This document shows positions 60,251-64,000 of a DNA stretch of 64,000 bases, in pieces (positions within the stretch are counted from its first letter, which is position 1; each line of letters begins with the position of its first letter). This DNA comes from Ectopseudomonas toyotomiensis (GTDB taxonomy: Bacteria > Pseudomonadota > Gammaproteobacteria > Pseudomonadales > Pseudomonadaceae). The notes beneath the pieces are model-generated. The model worked only from the letters and a program-made list of their open reading frames with translations, ran no database searches and was not told where the DNA came from. The stretch lies in the NCBI RefSeq assembly GCF_900115695.1, contig NZ_FOXK01000002.1, positions 434,001-498,000 of the forward strand, written 5' to 3'. The position numbers and the translations under genes are program-made.

Positions 60251-61735
60251 CTAGAGCTGACCTGCCTGCCACTGCGCTTCGCGGCTGGACAGCGCTGCAG
60301 CGATATCCGCAACGCTGTCGGACGCGACGCTCTCGGGCAGCGGGTCGAGGCCGACGCTGGCGAATAGCTGGCCATAGCTGTTACGCAGCTCGGCGTAGGC
60401 CAGGTCACGGCGCAGATCCGCCTGTAGTGTATTCAGCTCGCCCTGGATCAGTTCCAGCTCGCCAATGCCCTGGGCCTGGTAGCGATTACGCAGTTGCTCG
60501 ACGATCTGCCCATCCAGGCCGGCGAGTTGCTGGCTGGTCTGGAATTGACGTTGGGCTTCGCGGAAGTTGGCGTTGGCAACGTGCAGTTGGGCGAGGATCG
60601 CCATAGACATGGCCTGACGCCGCGCATCGGCGACCTCCTGGCCTGCTTTGGCAACGTCAATGGCGGCTGGCGCGGAGAGCACGTTGAACAGGTTCCAGGT
60701 GACTTTCACGCCGTAGTCGGCCCAGCTTTGGTTCACCAGGAACGAGTTGCTGTCGTAGTGTCCGCCGGCGGAAAACTCCAGGCCTGGCAGCAGACGGAGC
60801 ATGGCTTTGCGTGTTTCTGCGGCGCTGATGCGCGCCTGGTAATCCTGCTCGCGCAGTTCGGGACGACTGGCCAGAGCCTCCCGCTCCAGCGTGTCCAGCG
60901 CCACCTTGAGTTCCGGCATCTGATAACCGGCGTCAGGCGCCAGTTCGACCTGAGTGCCCAGTGGCAGGTTGATCAGGGTAGCCAGCTCGGTCTTGGCCAG
61001 CGACAGGGCGCGGCGTTGTTCCTCCAGCTGGCGGGTGGCCTCGATCAGCGCGCGCTGATAGCTCAGGGCCTGGATCGGGTCGCCGATGCGTTGTTCGCTC
61101 AGGCGCTGGCTGTTGTCGCGAGCCTGGGCGACGCGGGCCATGAGGCTGTCGATCTGAGTTAGCAGACGATCTGCCGCCACGGCACGCCAGTAGGCGGAGC
61201 GCACATCCTGAATGATGGTGTGCACCACCTTGCGCCGGCGCTCTTGCACGATCAGGCGCTGGTCCCCCTGTTGCTTGGCGCTGACGTAGCTGACACCGAA
61301 GTCCAGCACGTTCCACACCATGGTCAGATCCGCCACGCCACGGTCGCGGTCCTGCGAGGTGGACGGCTCCAGAGACTGGGTGCCGGTTTCGATGCTCTGG
61401 CTGCTTGAGGCGCTGACGTTGTTACGTCCGGCATAGCCGGCGGACAGCGCCATGCGTGGCAGCATGTCGAAGGTGGCCAGGTCGACCTGGCGCTGAGCCA
61501 TGGCTTCTTCCATGACCTTCAAGCGCGCCTCGAGGTTGTACTTGACCGCGCGGGCCATGGCTTCGTGCAAGGTAAGTGGGCCGCTGAGCGGTTCCTGATC
61601 CTTGAACATGCTCGCCAAATCCTGCTGCGCGCGTTGCTCGCTGACGCTGCGGTCGATGGGTTGGCTGGTCACCGCGCATCCACCAACGGCTAGAGCCAGT
61701 AGACTGATACTGAAAAATTTCGCTGCTTTGCTCAT
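60251..61735 (-). CDS. TolC-family outer-membrane channel, lipoprotein-type
   Basis: 494 residues from the ATG at 61735 (MSKAAKFFSISLLALAVGGCAV). The signal ends in a plausible lipobox (AVGGC, Cys20), unlike opmH. The body shows the duplicated TolC plan: TLHEAMARAVKYNLEARLK near 60 and the C-terminal NRYQAQGIGELELIQGELN near 430. A channel for type I secretion is the likely role, and its position 53 bp downstream of the Ig-like giant gene on the same strand suggests it exports that protein. It diverges in sequence from OpmH (about 20-25% by eye). Confidence 0.87.
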   Translation of the reverse strand: MSKAAKFFSISLLALAVGGCAVTSQPIDRSVSEQRAQQDLASMFKDQEPLSGPLTLHEAMARAVKYNLEARLKVMEEAMAQRQVDLATFDMLPRMALSAGYAGRNNVSASSSQSIETGTQSLEPSTSQDRDRGVADLTMVWNVLDFGVSYVSAKQQGDQRLIVQERRRKVVHTIIQDVRSAYWRAVAADRLLTQIDSLMARVAQARDNSQRLSEQRIGDPIQALSYQRALIEATRQLEEQRRALSLAKTELATLINLPLGTQVELAPDAGYQMPELKVALDTLEREALASRPELREQDYQARISAAETRKAMLRLLPGLEFSAGGHYDSNSFLVNQSWADYGVKVTWNLFNVLSAPAAIDVAKAGQEVADARRQAMSMAILAQLHVANANFREAQRQFQTSQQLAGLDGQIVEQLRNRYQAQGIGELELIQGELNTLQADLRRDLAYAELRNSYGQLFASVGLDPLPESVASDSVADIAAALSSREAQWQAGQL

Positions 61736-61788
61736 CCTTGGGCCGCCCCCTGGTATGGCACTCATTCGATTCTTATCTGTCTTGTCGA

Positions 61789-64000
61789 TTACGCTTGTGG
61801 CATCTGCAACGGAATTTCTCCCAACGCCCAGGCAAGCTCTCTTATCTGGCGTTGTTCGCTTTCACCGATCTCCTGCAGTTGCTGGCTCAGAGTCGGTGCT
61901 CCGAGAACCTCTCCCCCGCCCAAGCCATTGCCGCTGGAAGTCCCCCAGCGGAGCTGGATTTCGCCTGATTCCAGCGGTACGTCCTTGTTGAACATGCTGG
62001 AGAAACTGCTGGTACCGAACACGCCGCCGTCGCCCCCGCCAAAGCCGAGGAAACCAATGCCGCTGCCATTGCCGGCACCGCTGTCGCTGCTGGCAAAGAC
62101 CTGGGCGATGAAGCTGGGCGCCAGCGCACCGTTGTTGATGAAGATGTTGCCCACCGTGGGTACGCCGCTACCGAGAGTCGGTTGCTCGAACAATGGCGGC
62201 GGCAACAGTGGCGAGGTGGTGCTGGAGGGTGGCGCGCCGGGCACACTGGGTTGAGCCGGTGCGGTCGGTGTAGTGGGTAAGTTGGGCGTCGGGTTAGCGC
62301 GGAACTCCGGATCGCCGGTATTGAGCCCGCCCAGCGTGTAGCCGGCGCTGGAGAAGTTGCTCTGCATGGCGTTACCGACGGCATCAACGATGCCGCTACC
62401 AGCGGCCGTGAGTGACAGGCCAAGCGTACCCTGGCCCGTCACGCCGCCGACGCTGATGCGATAGGTACGTGCATCGATCTGTACCAGCGAGAGCAGGGTA
62501 CCGTTGGCGCTGCCCGTGGTGGCCAGAGCGAAGTCGGTCAGATCGACGCCATTGACGTCCTCGCTGAAGGTAACGGTGAAGCCGAGGGTGGTATTGGTGG
62601 TGGGCGATGTGCCGTCGAGGGCGATGCCGGTCACCTGTGGCGGTGCGGCATCCACCAACACGTCTGCTGTGGAGGGAACGTTATTGAGCGCGGTCTGGGT
62701 ATCATTGCCGGCGGCATCGCGCAGGGTCGCGCCGTTGCTCTGGAAGTTGGTGCCGATGGCAATGCCGTTGCTGTCCTGCTGGCCGTTGGCGACGGTCAGG
62801 CGGAACACCAGCGCGGTGCTGCCCGATCCACTCAGGTAGTTGGCGTAGACGGTGCCGCCGGTATCCAGGGTAATCGCCAGGCGCGGTGTGCCGCCAGCGG
62901 TATCAACGGTTACGGCTTCGTCGAAGTTCACCGTGAAGTCGAGGGCGTCACCCGCCACGTAGGTGCCGTTGGCTGGCACGTTGACCGAGGTGACAGTCGG
63001 TGCCCTGCTGTCGATGGCGTAGTTGCCCGAATCGGTGCTGCCGACGCCGGTGTTGCCGGCGGCATCGGTGTAGCCGGTGTTGTCCAGGGTGATCAGATTG
63101 GTGGCATCGGTGACGTCGGCGTCAGGTGTCAGGGTTGCCGTCCAGGTGATGCCGCCATCGCTGGAGCCGAGGTCGCTGAGTGCACCATTGGCCACGCTGA
63201 AGTCGGTCGTGGTCAGCCCGGTCACCGCCTCGCTGAAAGTGATGGTGACCGTGGTGCTCTGCCCAGCCTTGAGCGCGGTATCGGTGATCACGATGCCGGC
63301 CGTCGGGAGCAGGGTGTCGATGGCGTAGTTGCCCGAATCGGTGCTGCCCGTGCCGGTGTTGCCGGCCTGGTCGGTTACACCGGTATTGTCCAGGGTGATC
63401 AGGTTGCTGGCGTCGGTGACGTTTGCACTGGGCGTCAGGGTGGCGGTCCAGGTGATGTTGTCCGAGGTGGACAGGTTGCTGAGGGTGCCATTGGCCACGC
63501 TGAAGTCGGCGGTGGTCAGCCCGGTCACCGCCTCGCTGAAGGTGATGGTGACGGTGGTGGTCTGTCCGGCCTTCAGGGCGCTGTCGTTCACCACGATGGT
63601 GGCGGTGGGACGCTGGGTGTCGACCACGTAGTTGGCCGAATCCGTACTGCCGCTGCCGAGGTTACCCGCCAGATCCATCACGCCGCTGTTGTTGAGGGTA
63701 ATGAGGTTGCTGGCATCGGTGATGGTGGCGCTCGGAGTGAAGGTGGCCGTCCAGGTCAGGCCACCGTCACTGCTGCTGGGGTTGCTGAGGCTGCCATTGG
63801 CTATGTTGAAGTCGCCGACGTCCAGGCCCTGCACGGCTTCGTTGAAGGTCACGGTGACGGTGGCGGTCTCGCCGATGCCAAGGGTTGTGTCGCTGAGGGT
63901 GATGCTGGTGGCGGCAGGCCGAACGCCGTCCACCACCAGGGCCTTGTTGGCCCCCAGGGAACCTGCCGCGCCAGGTGTTGGCAGGGTGAGGATGGCGGCC
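61789..64000 (-). CDS. Large Ig-like-repeat surface protein, 3' portion (5' end beyond window)
   Basis: About 737 codons are visible; the frame stays open to base 64000. From the N-terminal side: a SLGANKALVVDG linker, three tandem Big_12-type repeats of 101-103 residues (each with TVTITFSEAVTGL..DFSVANG and ITWTATLTP), two more divergent Ig-like repeats (about 314-530), a Pro/Thr linker, then a Gly-rich module with FLGFGGGDGGVFG. The C-terminus ends in a charged helix (SEQRQIRELAWALGEI). No RTX nonapeptides are seen. Likely exported and cell-surface bound with the adjacent TolC protein. Partial; full length and N-terminal domains unknown. Confidence 0.82.
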   Translation of the reverse strand, partial: AAILTLPTPGAAGSLGANKALVVDGVRPAATSITLSDTTLGIGETATVTVTFNEAVQGLDVGDFNIANGSLSNPSSSDGGLTWTATFTPSATITDASNLITLNNSGVMDLAGNLGSGSTDSANYVVDTQRPTATIVVNDSALKAGQTTTVTITFSEAVTGLTTADFSVANGTLSNLSTSDNITWTATLTPSANVTDASNLITLDNTGVTDQAGNTGTGSTDSGNYAIDTLLPTAGIVITDTALKAGQSTTVTITFSEAVTGLTTTDFSVANGALSDLGSSDGGITWTATLTPDADVTDATNLITLDNTGYTDAAGNTGVGSTDSGNYAIDSRAPTVTSVNVPANGTYVAGDALDFTVNFDEAVTVDTAGGTPRLAITLDTGGTVYANYLSGSGSTALVFRLTVANGQQDSNGIAIGTNFQSNGATLRDAAGNDTQTALNNVPSTADVLVDAAPPQVTGIALDGTSPTTNTTLGFTVTFSEDVNGVDLTDFALATTGSANGTLLSLVQIDARTYRISVGGVTGQGTLGLSLTAAGSGIVDAVGNAMQSNFSSAGYTLGGLNTGDPEFRANPTPNLPTTPTAPAQPSVPGAPPSSTTSPLLPPPLFEQPTLGSGVPTVGNIFINNGALAPSFIAQVFASSDSGAGNGSGIGFLGFGGGDGGVFGTSSFSSMFNKDVPLESGEIQLRWGTSSGNGLGGGEVLGAPTLSQQLQEIGESEQRQIRELAWALGEIPLQMPQA
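62998..63915 (-). repeat. Three tandem ~305-bp coding repeats (Ig-like units)
   Basis: Units at 63607-63915, 63304-63606 and 62998-63303 encode 103, 101 and 102 residues that share most positions, including AVTGLTTADFSVANG and NLITLDNTG. The two downstream units are the most alike. High similarity at the DNA level points to recent unit duplication and possible length variation between strains. Confidence 0.88.

Noticed and set aside
62998..63915. Possible CRISPR-like periodic repeat
   Set aside because: The period is about 305 bp and the repeats are coding units of Ig-like domains without unique spacers of CRISPR size.

Overview
The window is a piece of a Pseudomonas chromosome. It is GC-rich with compact operons on both strands, and nearly every housekeeping gene has a recognisable Pseudomonas relative. 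The order yqiA-cpdA-nudF-thiC-opmH, then waaA, then serB-fimX-psd-rhdA-motAB-rsgA-orn-queG-tsaE-amiB-mutL-miaA-hfq-hflXKC-hisZ-purA-rnr-rlmB-rpsF-rpsR-rplI-dnaB-alr-nicD-ygiQ follows blocks I remember from P. aeruginosa PAO1. The genus is secure. The species group cannot be fixed from sequence alone; the extragenic palindromes and the 150-bp repeat suggest a mendocina/oleovorans/stutzeri-like lineage, which is inference.

Layout. (1) 1-4.8 kb, minus strand: YqiA esterase (cut by the window edge), CpdA cAMP phosphodiesterase, a DUF1249 protein, NudF, and ThiC under a clear TPP riboswitch. (2) 5-12.3 kb: OpmH (TolC-type channel), WaaA Kdo transferase, a LysR regulator divergent from an EmrE-type SMR pump, an FAD oxidoreductase translationally coupled to an aldo/keto reductase, and an uncharacterised protein with a Nudix-like helix. 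(3) 12.3-24.7 kb, signalling and motility: a membrane protein whose C-terminus looks like a degenerate class III cyclase, SerB, FimX, a PilZ-like protein, Psd, RhdA, an HDOD protein and the MotAB stator. (4) 24.7-41.4 kb, housekeeping: RsgA, a membrane-anchored methyltransferase resembling FAM173, Orn, QueG, NAD(P)HX repair, TsaE, AmiB, MutL, MiaA, Hfq, HflX, HflK, HflC, a DUF2065 protein, HisZ and PurA. (5) 41.5-56.9 kb: a chemoreceptor, two identical tRNA-Leu(CAG) genes, RNase R, RlmB, the S6-S18-DUF2232-L9 operon, DnaB, Alr, a terminal-inverted-repeat element, a 7TMR-DISM diguanylate cyclase and the radical-SAM protein YgiQ. (6) 57-64 kb, accessory: a methyltransferase, a beta-helix lipoprotein paired with a diheme cytochrome lipoprotein (both of unknown function), a TolC-type lipoprotein, and the 3' end of a very large Ig-like-repeat surface protein that runs off the window.

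How the genes connect. Several genes converge on cyclic nucleotide signalling and motility: CpdA degrades cAMP; FimX, the PilZ-like protein and the GGDEF receptor concern c-di-GMP; Orn degrades pGpG; MotAB and the chemoreceptor are outputs. Much of the rest is RNA and translation quality control (TsaE, MiaA, QueG, Hfq, HflX, RNase R, RlmB, ribosomal proteins, RsgA). The part most likely to hold something undescribed is 57-64 kb. After that come the degenerate cyclase-like protein at 12.3-13.8 kb and the FAM173-like methyltransferase at 25.8 kb.

Limits. Family names rest on reading motifs and gene order; no database search was run. Start sites were chosen by ribosome-binding site, overlap and remembered family N-termini. 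Promoters are pattern matches only.
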